DNA from: Candidatus Levyibacteriota bacterium
Lineage (GTDB): Bacteria; Patescibacteriota; Microgenomatia; Levybacterales; GWA1-39-11
Length of the DNA stretch: 43,403 nucleotides
Assembly (NCBI GenBank): GCA_030645455.1
Contig: JAUSNA010000062.1
Coordinates: 1-43,403 of the forward strand
Direction of reading: 5' to 3'
Positions 24,295 to 33,966 of the stretch are shown piece by piece. Numbering within the stretch: the stretch's first letter is position 1; each line of letters begins with the position of its first letter. The notes under the pieces are model-generated. The model made no database searches and was not told the origin of the DNA. It saw nothing but the letters and a program-made list of their open reading frames with translations. Made by a program: the position numbers and the translations under genes.

Positions 24295-26172
24295 TTATAG
24301 GTCAAAACTTGTGATGACGTTATTATTTAGAACATATCCAACGTCATTTTCTTCATCAATTGCAAATGAATTTGCATTTTTTATGAATGAACCCTCGTAT
24401 TGGGTTTGGAATTCCCCTTTATCGGTAAGTTTCACTACCCTCTGATTTTTCACATCCATAACATATATATTTGAAATATCCGGATCTGCATATAAGAGTG
24501 AGCCCGATGAAAATGGTGCCTGAAGACCTGTTACCTCAAAATCATCTTTCACACCTTTTGTGAAACGGGAAAGCGTTCCGTTTTCCTCAACTATCCATAT
24601 TGAGCCTGAAATGCTCATATGAGTAGGTTTGCTTTCAAATTTTGGTTTATCTGTAAAATAAGACGTCGATGTTTCGGATGGAGCTTTATATTTGAGAATA
24701 TCACTACCCTCAAGTACATATAGATTGCTTCCAAAAATATCAAAAGCTTCTCCCTTGTTAACCTCTTTTAGAACTACGGAGACATCTCCATTACCCTTGT
24801 CAATGCGTGTAACTGAGGATCCCATAGTGTATATAAATTTGTCATCAGACGCTACATAAGAGTCTTTTGCCTCAATATCATACGATTTACCTAGTTTTCC
24901 GGAAGTGTTAACGCGTACTACCTTTTCACCATCACCGTCCAAGATGACTAGTTCTCCTGCTCGTGCAGTAATTGATGTGATGCTTTTAATATCATCATTA
25001 GGTTTTAGAAACTCCTTTACATTTTTTGCACTACCCCCTCCACCTAAAGATGAAATTTTTTCATCAATTTGGGATTGTAGATTTGTTAATTTTTTATACT
25101 CACTACTCCCCTCTTTATATTTTGAAAGGGCCTCTTTTGTCATATTTGAAGCAGAAGAAAGATCTTCAAGCGCGAGCGTTTTGTTAAGAGTTGCAAGACT
25201 TGCTCCTTCGTCAAATTTTTTCTTTGCAGGTTCATAAATTTGACCGAATTCTGCCTCACGTTTTTGATCATTTTGGCGCGAGGATTGAATGGAAATGCCG
25301 CCGATAAGAATAGCGATCAGGACGAGCACTGCTCCTGCAATAAGTATTTTTTTATTTCTAAAATTTATGGATGGAAAGGGAAGTTTTGGAAGATGGCGTG
25401 ATTTTTTCTCATCATCTTGGTATTCTTGTTGTTTTTCATCAACGAGTTCTTCAATGTTGCGATTTTCATGTGCGGGCTTTGTCCATAGATTCTCATGCTC
25501 ATAACTTTTTTCATCGTCTTTGCTGACGGGCTCATTTTCTTCAGCTTCGGACAGATCGAATTCTTCCGCCTCGGGCTTTTCAGTACCTGAAAGATCTTTA
25601 TATTGAAGGATAATAGCGCCCTCCGTTCCTTTAGAGTGCTCATGAATAAGAGGAGTAATATTCTCTGCTATCTGGGATACATCGGTTGTTGTTAAATATT
25701 CAGACAAACTGTTGAGGGGAATCTTTTTTGCAAAATCTCCTGTTTGTAGAACAACTATGTCATCATGCTTTAATTTGCCGGAAAATCCATGAAGTTGCCT
25801 TTCAATGCCATGCGCTATCACTCCGGATTTACCACCCCTCCTTATCACTACTTGTCCTTCTGAGGCAATAACGATATAGAGAATATTGCTTACGATCGCG
25901 CCGACAATTATGGAGTATTTATATTCTTCTCCAATTGTTTTTGAAACGTTGCCAACCGCGTTCTTGATGTTGTCCAGAGATTTATCGTCCAGCGCAAAAA
26001 ATTCTCGTTGTAATTTTTCAAGAAGATCTTTTCCGTGTGTCGTAACAGGGGTTTTGCTTTGCTCATTTTCGATACTGAGCGTTATATATACATTGAGCGT
26101 CGTATATGCCTGCGCCCACGTTGTATCCGTGGAGTTGGGAACGATTTTTGAGAGCAAAATATCTTGGTTCAT
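24295..26172 (-). CDS. Membrane protein with N-terminal PP2C-like domain and C-terminal beta-propeller-like region
   Basis: N-terminal region resembles PP2C-like phosphatase folds (GEEYKYSIIVGAIVSNILYIVIASEGQVVIRRGG, DIVVLQTGDFAKKI); central TM; repetitive C-terminal half. Confidence 0.6.
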   Translation of the reverse strand: MNQDILLSKIVPNSTDTTWAQAYTTLNVYITLSIENEQSKTPVTTHGKDLLEKLQREFFALDDKSLDNIKNAVGNVSKTIGEEYKYSIIVGAIVSNILYIVIASEGQVVIRRGGKSGVIAHGIERQLHGFSGKLKHDDIVVLQTGDFAKKIPLNSLSEYLTTTDVSQIAENITPLIHEHSKGTEGAIILQYKDLSGTEKPEAEEFDLSEAEENEPVSKDDEKSYEHENLWTKPAHENRNIEELVDEKQQEYQDDEKKSRHLPKLPFPSINFRNKKILIAGAVLVLIAILIGGISIQSSRQNDQKREAEFGQIYEPAKKKFDEGASLATLNKTLALEDLSSASNMTKEALSKYKEGSSEYKKLTNLQSQIDEKISSLGGGGSAKNVKEFLKPNDDIKSITSITARAGELVILDGDGEKVVRVNTSGKLGKSYDIEAKDSYVASDDKFIYTMGSSVTRIDKGNGDVSVVLKEVNKGEAFDIFGSNLYVLEGSDILKYKAPSETSTSYFTDKPKFESKPTHMSISGSIWIVEENGTLSRFTKGVKDDFEVTGLQAPFSSGSLLYADPDISNIYVMDVKNQRVVKLTDKGEFQTQYEGSFIKNANSFAIDEENDVGYVLNNNVITSFDL

Positions 26173-26173
26173 A

Positions 26174-26410
26174 TTAGAGTGAAAATACAGTTAATAGTAA
26201 TAGTATAAACGATATTGCAGCATGAAGGATAGCGATAATTCGAAATATCGTCGCAAACCCGCTCTGCTCCATCAGTCTATTAAAAGAAAAAATTTGGAAT
26301 GTCAAAACAAGTGCAAAGAAAACGTAAACGATAAGCAATATTAATAGAAAAACTTTAACAAAAGAGTCAACAGAATTAATGTATTGAAAAAAGTTTAATA
26401 AAATATTCAT
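26174..26410 (-). CDS. Small two-TM membrane protein
   Basis: Hydrophobic ORF between same-strand genes, overlapping the next start by a few nt. Confidence 0.65.
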   Translation of the reverse strand: MNILLNFFQYINSVDSFVKVFLLILLIVYVFFALVLTFQIFSFNRLMEQSGFATIFRIIAILHAAISFILLLLTVFSL

Positions 26411-27048
26411 GAGTGTAAATCCCCAATTATATCGGCAACCATTGAAGGTTTTGGCACTTTGTCATATTCGATATTACTCTCTGCTCCTGCGGTTTGCACC
26501 ATTACATCTCCGTAGTTAAAAAGTGATCTCACAAAGCCAATTTGTGTATAAGTTACATCTTCAATATTTTTGTTTTTTGCTTCAGATATTTGTCTGTATA
26601 GTATTCCATGAAGATCAATATCAATGAGACGGTGGGTTGTGATGAGTCCCGCGTGGAAATACCAAAGTGTGAAATTAACTATTACAAACCCAAAAAGTAC
26701 CAGATAATAAAACCCAATGAAAAGCGCAGCTGTATTGGGGGAAGGTAGTGTGAATGGAAGAGTTGTGGCAAGAAAAGGGAAGGTTAAAGGAAGAAGAACA
26801 AAAAAGATTGCTGCAAAAATCCATGGAAAATTTGTTATGAAATGACGTCTCAAAAGCAGCAATATTTCCTCTCCCTCTTCTCTTTCGGCGAAAGTTATGC
26901 CTTTGGGGTTTTTGCAAAACGAAGAATAAAAATGAAGTGATGATTTATGATTACTTTTTACAAAAGAGGATGTGTTGGGGGATGCCTCCTTGGTGTCATT
27001 TGTAGTGCTTTTACTAATTACGAATTCTCCGTTAAGTGACTTGTCCAT
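26407..27048 (-). CDS. Bacterial PH-domain-like (DUF304-type) membrane protein
   Basis: Two TM helices then RLIDIDLHGILYRQISEAKNKNIEDVTYTQIGFVRSLFNYGDVMVQTAG. Confidence 0.65.
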   Translation of the reverse strand: MDKSLNGEFVISKSTTNDTKEASPNTSSFVKSNHKSSLHFYSSFCKNPKGITFAEREEGEEILLLLRRHFITNFPWIFAAIFFVLLPLTFPFLATTLPFTLPSPNTAALFIGFYYLVLFGFVIVNFTLWYFHAGLITTHRLIDIDLHGILYRQISEAKNKNIEDVTYTQIGFVRSLFNYGDVMVQTAGAESNIEYDKVPKPSMVADIIGDLHS

Positions 27049-27133
27049 ATGTTAGCTAATAATACTTTCTGCTATTTGCGCTACATTATACGCCAATTGT
27101 GCTGCCAAGTACAAATAGCCTGAAAATTAATGG

Positions 27134-28846
27134 CTATTTCTTTTCGATATTGAAAAATGCAAACCCACTTTGGGGAATTGACAAGTATCCGGGCGCCCGC
27201 AGATTGAATGCACGTTTAAAATCTTCGCCGCTGAGGCTTACTCCATTTATTGTAACATTTGAAGTCGATCCGTTGCCCTGAGAAACAGAAACGCTATTGG
27301 CGGAAGATATGCCGCCGCTTCCTGCCACCAAATTGCGTAGCTCATCCATACTGTATGGATTGCCTCCCCAGCATGATGTTGTAACTGGAGTAATACGCCC
27401 AGTGTCAATGCCGCTTGTTTTGAGAGCTATTGCCGCATTGACAATATCGGCCATTTCTTCAGGTGAAAGCCAGGGGTTTGATCTGCCGCATTTATTTGAA
27501 GAGGGGCTGTAGGCTTGCGTATACCACGCCTTATAAAGCCAGGGTGAGCCACCAATTTTGTCATACGCATTTTCAGTAAAGTTACTTCCCCCGGAGGAAT
27601 TAGTAGTGTCCCATCCGATAGGAGAGGCAAACCCTCCATGCGTAGAAGCATAGTATGTAACAACATCTTCCAAAATTTGCCCTCGTGTTGATTCAACTGC
27701 CTGTCTCCATTCACTCGGGGGATTATCTGCTTTGCCGCTATTAAAAACCTGACATGCTTCACTTGTACATATCTCTTTTCCTTCCTGTTTGTATCGATAC
27801 GCGTAAGTTCGCGCAGCAACCGCTTGTGCTTTAAGCGCTTCCGGGTGCCAGCTTGATGGCATCTCTGCGATGCCCAAAAGATATCTTCCCTCAAAATCGA
27901 TTTCACCTTGTCCTGCAACTTTAATTGTTCCTCCTGTCTCTTTTCCTACGGGATCTTTTCCGTAGTAAGCTTTTAATATTGTTTTAAAGTCTTGTCCGCT
28001 CTGAGCTCTACCTCGGGCCCCGTATTGGCTCATGCCTTTTCTGTGAGTATGGGCTCCGAATGAAAATGCGGCAAAATAGCCACTGGGTGCGGAAGAACGA
28101 AAACCGGTAATTGAAGCGTTTGGATCATCGGCCAAATTGCTATCTCCAATTGTTGCGGTAAATCCGCCTGAACGGGCGTTGATAATCTCATTCTGTTTTG
28201 CCGTAAGCGTTGCGATTTTGCCTGTTAGATCTGATTGATAAGCTTTTGCGCCGTCAACAACTTTTTGTACTTCACCTCGCTGTGTGTCTAGAGTTATTTT
28301 TGCACTTGCCAGACGATTTTGTTCTTTTTCAAGACGATCTCTTCTTTGCTCAAGATCAACAATTTGAAGAGCAATTGTTGTTATTGTATTTTTATCCCTT
28401 TCGGTATAGCGCTGATGATAAGTGATAAGCTTTGTCATGTCATCGGCACCGTTACCTGAAAGAAAAATGATAAGAGGGTTAAATCCATAGTTTTTTATAT
28501 ACGAGTTTCTGACAGTGTGGTTAAAGATTACTTGTCTGTCGGATAAATTCTCGTATCCTTTTTCTATATCTTTCTTTTTTTTGGCAATGTCGGTTTCAAT
28601 ATTTCCTACCTGTGCGTCAATGTTGGTAAGCTGTTTTTTAAGACCGGTCAGTTGGCTTTCGAGCGGCTTTGTGGCATTTTGGGACATAGAAAGAGCGCTT
28701 TGAAGGTCTGCAATTTGCTTGTTGAGTTCGTCCAATTCATCAGAATGTGCAGTCTTGTGAAAGAGCTGGGCAGATAAAAGCACAAGAGAAATACTCATAA
28801 ATAGAATGAAAAGAGTGTGGAGATATTTGTGTTTTAAAAATTGCAT
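27134..28846 (-). CDS. SpoIID/LytB-domain protein with N-terminal coiled coil
   Basis: GAHTHRKGMSQYGARGRAQSGQDFKTILKAYY...YLLGIAEMPSSWHPEALKAQAVAARTYA typical of SpoIID; N-terminal coiled coil of cell-wall hydrolase-associated type. Confidence 0.88.
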   Translation of the reverse strand: MQFLKHKYLHTLFILFMSISLVLLSAQLFHKTAHSDELDELNKQIADLQSALSMSQNATKPLESQLTGLKKQLTNIDAQVGNIETDIAKKKKDIEKGYENLSDRQVIFNHTVRNSYIKNYGFNPLIIFLSGNGADDMTKLITYHQRYTERDKNTITTIALQIVDLEQRRDRLEKEQNRLASAKITLDTQRGEVQKVVDGAKAYQSDLTGKIATLTAKQNEIINARSGGFTATIGDSNLADDPNASITGFRSSAPSGYFAAFSFGAHTHRKGMSQYGARGRAQSGQDFKTILKAYYGKDPVGKETGGTIKVAGQGEIDFEGRYLLGIAEMPSSWHPEALKAQAVAARTYAYRYKQEGKEICTSEACQVFNSGKADNPPSEWRQAVESTRGQILEDVVTYYASTHGGFASPIGWDTTNSSGGSNFTENAYDKIGGSPWLYKAWYTQAYSPSSNKCGRSNPWLSPEEMADIVNAAIALKTSGIDTGRITPVTTSCWGGNPYSMDELRNLVAGSGGISSANSVSVSQGNGSTSNVTINGVSLSGEDFKRAFNLRAPGYLSIPQSGFAFFNIEKK

Positions 28847-28904
28847 AAGTTAGAAAATAAGTTCAATTCAGCCCTATTTAGTGATATAATAAATTCTTGA
28901 TTTG

Positions 28905-28979
28905 GGGCATGTAGCTCAGGGGTAGAGCGCTACTCTTATAAAGTAGATGTCCTTGGTTCAATTCCAAGCATGCCCACCA
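28905..28979 (+). tRNA. tRNA-Ile(UAU)
   Basis: Full cloverleaf: GGGCATG/CATGCCC acceptor, D-stem GCTC/GAGC, anticodon stem CTACT/AGTAG with loop CTTATAA, T-arm CTTGG-TTCAATT-CCAAG, encoded CCA. Confidence 0.9.
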
Positions 28980-28983
28980 AAAA

Positions 28984-31389
28984 TTATAAATTTCCCCCTA
29001 CCCCACCGTCTTTACTCGGTAATTTATCTTGAGGTGCATCACCCAAAACTTCAAATAATCTCGAACGTTTTGCAATTTCCTGGTCAACTAAATTCCGCGC
29101 TCTCCCGTATTTAAGACGCGATAGCTCCCGGATGAGTTCGGCAACTCTTGGGTTGGCCTTTTTCTTATCAGCCTCAACGTCTCGTGTAAGATCAATTGAA
29201 AAGGGAAGTGTTGGATCTCCATTGACCAATGTTTTAACATACGCATGATAGCGTTCGACATTTATAAGGTCCCCTTCATTAAATGTAGGCTGAAATTCGT
29301 GCTGTAGATATCCGGCGTCAGTAACACCAACCCTGAATGCACATTGTGTTCCAACGTTTCCAAAAATAGCGTTTTTTATATCTTCATCAATTTGGCCTAT
29401 AAATTGATTGGCCACAGTTAGATTTAACCTAAATTTTCTGGCTTCAGACAAAATAACTGCAAAATCCGGAGTTGCAAAATTTTGAAACTCGTCAACATAA
29501 AGAAAAAAGTCTTTCCGGTCTTTTTGAGGAGTATCTTGCCGGCTCATGGCTGCGACAAGAATTTTTGGAATAAGAATTAGACCCAAGAAATTGCAATTTT
29601 CTTCACCAATGCGCCCCTTATTGAGTGAAATAAGAAGGATTTTTTGATTGTCCATGACCTCCCTGAAATTAAAACCACTATCGCTTTGGCCAATAATATT
29701 TCTCATCATTTTATTGGTAACAAACCGCCCGAATTTACTAACTATATAGTCCAATGTCTCTGACTTGTGAAAATCTGAGGTTTGGGCAATCTGATCCGTC
29801 CAATAACGCCGTACCATCGGATCATCAACTTTAGGCAAAAGTTCTTGGACAAATGACATGTCGGTAAGGGCGCGGACTACCTCAACGAAAGTGTTTCCCT
29901 TCTCAGCCATTACAGTTAACATGGCGTTTCTGACTGAGTGTTCAAAGCGAGGACCGATAATACCTGTTTTTTGAGGATCGTAGAGTTTGTACATCATATT
30001 AATAATTGCTGAGGTGACAAAATGTTTTTGATCCTCAGTATCTGCTTCCAGTAAATTAAGTCCGATAGGGCGCTCTAAATCTGAGGGATCAAATAGCACT
30101 ACATCTTCAGCTCTTTGTGGAGGTATTAGCTCGAGTATGTCATCAACAAGATCTCCATGGGGATCAACAACCGCAACACCCTGACCATTTCTTATATCCT
30201 GCATGATCATGTCTTTTAGAAATTCTGATTTTCCGACACCGGTCTTACCAATAATATACATGTGTCTCCTTCTATCATCGGGCCCTATAAATACCGGTTT
30301 TTCCTGACCCCGAAATAGACTTTTCCCAATAAAAAGACCCTCCGTTGGCATGTTGGCCGGTGCAGGAGCGGTTCTTGCGGCAAGCCAATTTATATAAGGG
30401 CTTTCAACACTTTTGTTGGGAAAGTGAAAAACCGTTGCCAACTCTTCGGTAGTCAGAACCGTTCCCTTTGAAAAAAGTGGAATATGACGGTATATAAAAT
30501 CGACCATAAGCATACTTTTGAAAAATTTAGGTTCGTCTTTTTCGAACTCGTTATAGGGAGAAGCAAATTGAGTAAATGCGCCTTCAATATTTGAAAGATG
30601 CGCTTCTGCCGCTTCTTTAGATGATGATGTGACAACAACCCTTATAAATGTAGTAAAACCGGGTTTTGTAATTTTTTGCTCGATTGCATCGAGCTCTTTT
30701 GGATCTGTTGAGTATTTGGCGGTATCAGGGTTTGATTCCTGCTTTTTTTTGTCAGAAATAAAAGTTCTTCCCTCCTTTTTCCATGTATCACCGGCGTTTG
30801 CAATTACAAATTGAAGTGCTGCCGCCTCCCCTTCCTGCATTTTTCCCATGGTTGCAGTAAAAGTTGAGAGAGGGTCGAGTGCAAAATCTTTATAGGTTTT
30901 GATAGGTTTAAAACTTTCTTTTTTGAGGGTAAAACCTGCGAAAGCGACTTTTCCTTGGTTATCAAAAATATCATAGTCCTCAACTTCCTTTATTTGTGCG
31001 TCGGGATACGCTCCATTAATTTGCTTTTCTACCATGTCTTGGAACTTTTTTGGTACACCAACGTAAAACCGGATATCCTGAGGTTTTGCAACGATTTCAA
31101 ACGTAAGACTATCTCCTACTTTTGCGAATGAGAAGATTCCTTTCGGTGCCTTTAGCGAAGCAAAGCTTGAGAAAAGTTGCTCAGCAGCATCAATTTTTAT
31201 TTCATTGTCCCGCGGTAATGAGATTTCAAGAAGTGTTGAGTTGAGTGACTTATTGTGGCGCTCTTTTGCTCTTCTCCAGATACCATAAAAATAAATGCCA
31301 AGAGCAGTACCTCCGGCAACAGCACTTAAGAGAAGAATTACCAGCAAAAAGATAAATGTCGTGTTAAGTATTTCTTGAGTATTAAGCAT
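28984..31389 (-). CDS. VirD4/VirB4-like conjugative ATPase (DUF87/TraG type) with N-terminal TM
   Basis: Walker A MYIIGKTGVGKSEFLKDMIMQD, Walker B-like DFFLYVDEFQNFATPDFAVILSEARKFRLNLTVANQFIGQ. Confidence 0.85.
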   Translation of the reverse strand: MLNTQEILNTTFIFLLVILLLSAVAGGTALGIYFYGIWRRAKERHNKSLNSTLLEISLPRDNEIKIDAAEQLFSSFASLKAPKGIFSFAKVGDSLTFEIVAKPQDIRFYVGVPKKFQDMVEKQINGAYPDAQIKEVEDYDIFDNQGKVAFAGFTLKKESFKPIKTYKDFALDPLSTFTATMGKMQEGEAAALQFVIANAGDTWKKEGRTFISDKKKQESNPDTAKYSTDPKELDAIEQKITKPGFTTFIRVVVTSSSKEAAEAHLSNIEGAFTQFASPYNEFEKDEPKFFKSMLMVDFIYRHIPLFSKGTVLTTEELATVFHFPNKSVESPYINWLAARTAPAPANMPTEGLFIGKSLFRGQEKPVFIGPDDRRRHMYIIGKTGVGKSEFLKDMIMQDIRNGQGVAVVDPHGDLVDDILELIPPQRAEDVVLFDPSDLERPIGLNLLEADTEDQKHFVTSAIINMMYKLYDPQKTGIIGPRFEHSVRNAMLTVMAEKGNTFVEVVRALTDMSFVQELLPKVDDPMVRRYWTDQIAQTSDFHKSETLDYIVSKFGRFVTNKMMRNIIGQSDSGFNFREVMDNQKILLISLNKGRIGEENCNFLGLILIPKILVAAMSRQDTPQKDRKDFFLYVDEFQNFATPDFAVILSEARKFRLNLTVANQFIGQIDEDIKNAIFGNVGTQCAFRVGVTDAGYLQHEFQPTFNEGDLINVERYHAYVKTLVNGDPTLPFSIDLTRDVEADKKKANPRVAELIRELSRLKYGRARNLVDQEIAKRSRLFEVLGDAPQDKLPSKDGGVGGNL

Positions 31390-31393
31390 AGAT

Positions 31394-31597
31394 TTACTTT
31401 ATAAAATTAATAGTACTGCCGTGAACGGATCCGCCAACGAGAGAAACAATTTTTTCCATCGCTTCTGTTGTCAGACTTTCGTGGTGTACTATCAATTCTC
31501 CCCATACTGATATTGGTAAAATTGCATCTGCGGCATAATCAACCACAACACTATTTTGCTCCTCAGAAAGCGCATTCATACTACTTAATAATACCAT
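31394..31597 (-). CDS. Hypothetical protein, 67 aa
   Basis: Small ORF directly upstream of the T4SS ATPase on the same strand. Confidence 0.45.
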   Translation of the reverse strand: MVLLSSMNALSEEQNSVVVDYAADAILPISVWGELIVHHESLTTEAMEKIVSLVGGSVHGSTINFIK

Positions 31598-31686
31598 GAA
31601 TAGGTTCTACTCACAATTTCATCAACCTCACAAGCACGCTTTACCAGGCTTTCATTTGAGCTTAATTTTGATATAATGAGACACTT

Positions 31687-31774
31687 GGAGGAGTCGCATA
31701 GCACGGTCCATTGCGGGGGGTTGCTAACTCCCTGAGCCGTAAGGCTCGCGCAGGTTCGAATCCTGTCTCCTCCG
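31687..31774 (+). tRNA. tRNA-Ser(GCU)
   Basis: GGAGGAG/CTCCTCC acceptor, anticodon loop TTGCTAA, long variable arm TGAGCCGTAAGGCTC, T-arm CAGGTTCGAATCCTG; CCA not encoded. Confidence 0.92.
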
Positions 31775-31854
31775 CAACGTACAAAATCGAAGATTTTTAC
31801 GTTGCTGAAACGTTTAAATTCTGGAGAATTTATTACGTTTCGCCTTATAATACA

Positions 31855-32123
31855 ATGCCCATGTATTATTATGTATACGTGCTTCTAAGTGAAAAAGACA
31901 AGAGTTTTTATATTGGATATAGCGCTAATTTGAAGAAAAGATTTGCCGAGCATAACTCTGGCAAGTCGAAGGCTACAAAATATAATTACCTTATAAGTTG
32001 TTTTTCTATGAAGCATTTACTAACAAAAAGGATGCAAAAAATAGGGAAGAGTATCTAAAAAGCGGGTGGGGTTTTAGGAGTATAAATAAAATGTTAGCGA
32101 ACGCACTTGGAGAGGTCGCATAG
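31855..32123 (+). pseudogene. Frameshifted GIY-YIG (URI-type) endonuclease
   Basis: MPMYYYVYVLLSEKDKSFYIGYSANLKKRFAEHNSGKSKATKYNYLISCF, then continuation YEAFTNKKDAKNREEYLKSGWGFRSINKML in another frame; adding one T to the T5 run near 32001-32005 restores the frame. Confidence 0.75.
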
Positions 32124-32191
32124 TGGTCGAGTGCAGCGGTCTTGAAAACCGCCAACCGAAAGGTTCGAGGGTTCGAATCCCTCCCTCTCCG
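32109..32191 (+). tRNA. tRNA-Ser(UGA)
   Basis: GGAGAGG/CCTCTCC acceptor, anticodon loop CTTGAAA, variable arm AACCGAAAGGTT, T-arm GAGGG-TTCGAAT-CCCTC; CCA not encoded. Confidence 0.92.
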
Positions 32192-32193
32192 CA

Positions 32194-32273
32194 CCTCGAC
32201 AAGCTCAGTGCAAGCTGAGCGGGTTGAAGTGCTGGGTGGGATGAGAAGTTTACCCTGAGCGAAGTCGAACGGG
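32194..32273. repeat. REP-like palindromic element next to tRNA-Ser
   Basis: CCTCGACAAGCTCAGTG (32194-32210) and ACCCTGAGCGAAGTCGAACGGG (32252-32273) are imperfect inverted copies; an internal hairpin GCTCAG...CTGAGC is also present. Confidence 0.6.
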
Positions 32274-32497
32274 AATCCCTCCCTCCCCGCCGTAGTCTCA
32301 AGGTTCTACCCGACCCGTTCACTACCTCTGAATAGGTTGATTTGGCTTGCTAAACTTTCTTTAAAGCAACATTTTATAGTTTTAGAGCCTAGAGAAATGA
32401 AAAATTATTGAAGTTGTTGGTGACACATAGTATTCTTTATCTTTTCTAAAATAGTTTATTTTACGATGGTAAAATATGTTATATATGATTATCGATT

Positions 32498-33130
32498 ATG
32501 ATGCTTGATACATGCTTAACGGTGTCCATTGTTGTTTTAGTGCTTTTTACAGCGATAAATCTAGTCGATTGGGGCCTATTGAAGACTGCTTCTACCTTAG
32601 TAACAACTATTGTTGCAATTCTGGGTTTATTGTATGTGAAAAGAACGTGGGAGTTTGAAAAGCAACCAAGGGTTCATGCCGTAGGTGTTTTTATTATTTC
32701 GACTAAGCAACAAACCAACAAAGCTAGAGATCAGTTAATTAAAGATTACCAAACGTTTCAACTTGTTAACATTGGTCGTGGCCCTGCGGGAAACGTAGTT
32801 CTTTCAGTGAGGAGAGATGAAAGTGGAAAGTTGCTTGAAGATTATTGTCCACATACTTTTGCAATACCAGCTAATTATGGAACATTTAGCATGAAAGAAG
32901 TCCTACATGTGCACGGTCAAAGGTTTGTTTCACGAGATCCATATGTACTAGAAAGTGATAACGGCGACTATATTTTTTACATTTCTTATAGGGATCATGA
33001 AGGTGTAACACGTTATACAAGGGTAAAAGTATCACGGGTAAAAAAAGCCGATGGATTACTTGGCGAGGTCATATCTAAATATAATTCCTCTTTAATGATG
33101 TGGAAGGTAATAGAGAATATTGATATCTAA
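32498..33130 (+). CDS. Hypothetical membrane protein
   Basis: Two N-terminal TM helices and a soluble beta-rich C-terminal domain. Confidence 0.65.
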   Translation: MMLDTCLTVSIVVLVLFTAINLVDWGLLKTASTLVTTIVAILGLLYVKRTWEFEKQPRVHAVGVFIISTKQQTNKARDQLIKDYQTFQLVNIGRGPAGNVVLSVRRDESGKLLEDYCPHTFAIPANYGTFSMKEVLHVHGQRFVSRDPYVLESDNGDYIFYISYRDHEGVTRYTRVKVSRVKKADGLLGEVISKYNSSLMMWKVIENIDI

Positions 33131-33189
33131 ACTCAATACAAAATAGCATCGCAAGATGTTCAGAGAAACATCGACTGATGAATACTTTT

Positions 33190-33966
33190 CTATTGAATAA
33201 ACCGACGGAGCGATATCAAAAAAAATGTGGTAGAAAAGATAGTCATAACACTAATTGTACTCCAAAATAGCGTTAAAGTTACTTTTTTACCATTTTTTAT
33301 TGCTTGAATAACAGAGACGACTATTAATATCAGTCCGAACAATATTGTTCCGACAATAACGATGACAATATTTTTATTTGATAGTATCACTGACATTCCG
33401 TTGGAAAACGTTGGAGCTTTATCATACTTACTTAATGATTCTGCCGATTTAATTCGATAATCAACGACTTTTCCTTCCAATAAAATGAGGTCGTTACGAT
33501 TTGGATTATCTTTTAGATATTCTTCTAAATAATTTAATTCAAAAAGGTTCTGATCCCTTGTCATTTTAAAATTATCTATACCAAGTAACATTCTTTGTTT
33601 AAATAAAGGAAAAAATCCTATAAACACGGACTCATTCATCTTTTCATTATCTTGTACTAGTTTTTCATCACTTTTTACCAATTTGTTTAGAGAATCTAAT
33701 CTTTGTTTAATTGTTTCTTTTGGAACATCCAGATTTGATCTGATTTCAGCAAAAGTGTCCGGCAGAGCGAAATATTCATCTTCTGATTTAATTACTAATC
33801 CATGTGTAATTCTCGCGGCGTCTCTGTTCTCGATGTATTTATTAATATCAAAGCTAATAAAGACTAAGCAAGCGAAATATGCGAAAGCTAATACGGTTAT
33901 TAAACAGAGTTTTATATATCGCCTAATATCGTTACCTTTCATATATTCTATACTTGAATATATCAC
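33190..33966 (-). CDS. Hypothetical membrane protein
   Basis: N-terminal TM, coiled-coil region, two C-terminal TM helices. Confidence 0.6.
   Translation of the reverse strand: MIYSSIEYMKGNDIRRYIKLCLITVLAFAYFACLVFISFDINKYIENRDAARITHGLVIKSEDEYFALPDTFAEIRSNLDVPKETIKQRLDSLNKLVKSDEKLVQDNEKMNESVFIGFFPLFKQRMLLGIDNFKMTRDQNLFELNYLEEYLKDNPNRNDLILLEGKVVDYRIKSAESLSKYDKAPTFSNGMSVILSNKNIVIVIVGTILFGLILIVVSVIQAIKNGKKVTLTLFWSTISVMTIFSTTFFLISLRRFIQ

Noticed and set aside
24206-24445. Plus-strand ORF 24206-24445
   Set aside because: Mostly antisense to the 24295-26172 CDS, no recognisable domain.
32006-32322. Minus-strand ORFs 32006-32194 and 32074-32322 (RRGRDSNPRTFRLAVFKTAALDHYATSP-like)
   Set aside because: Well-known spurious translations of a tRNA-Ser gene on the opposite strand.
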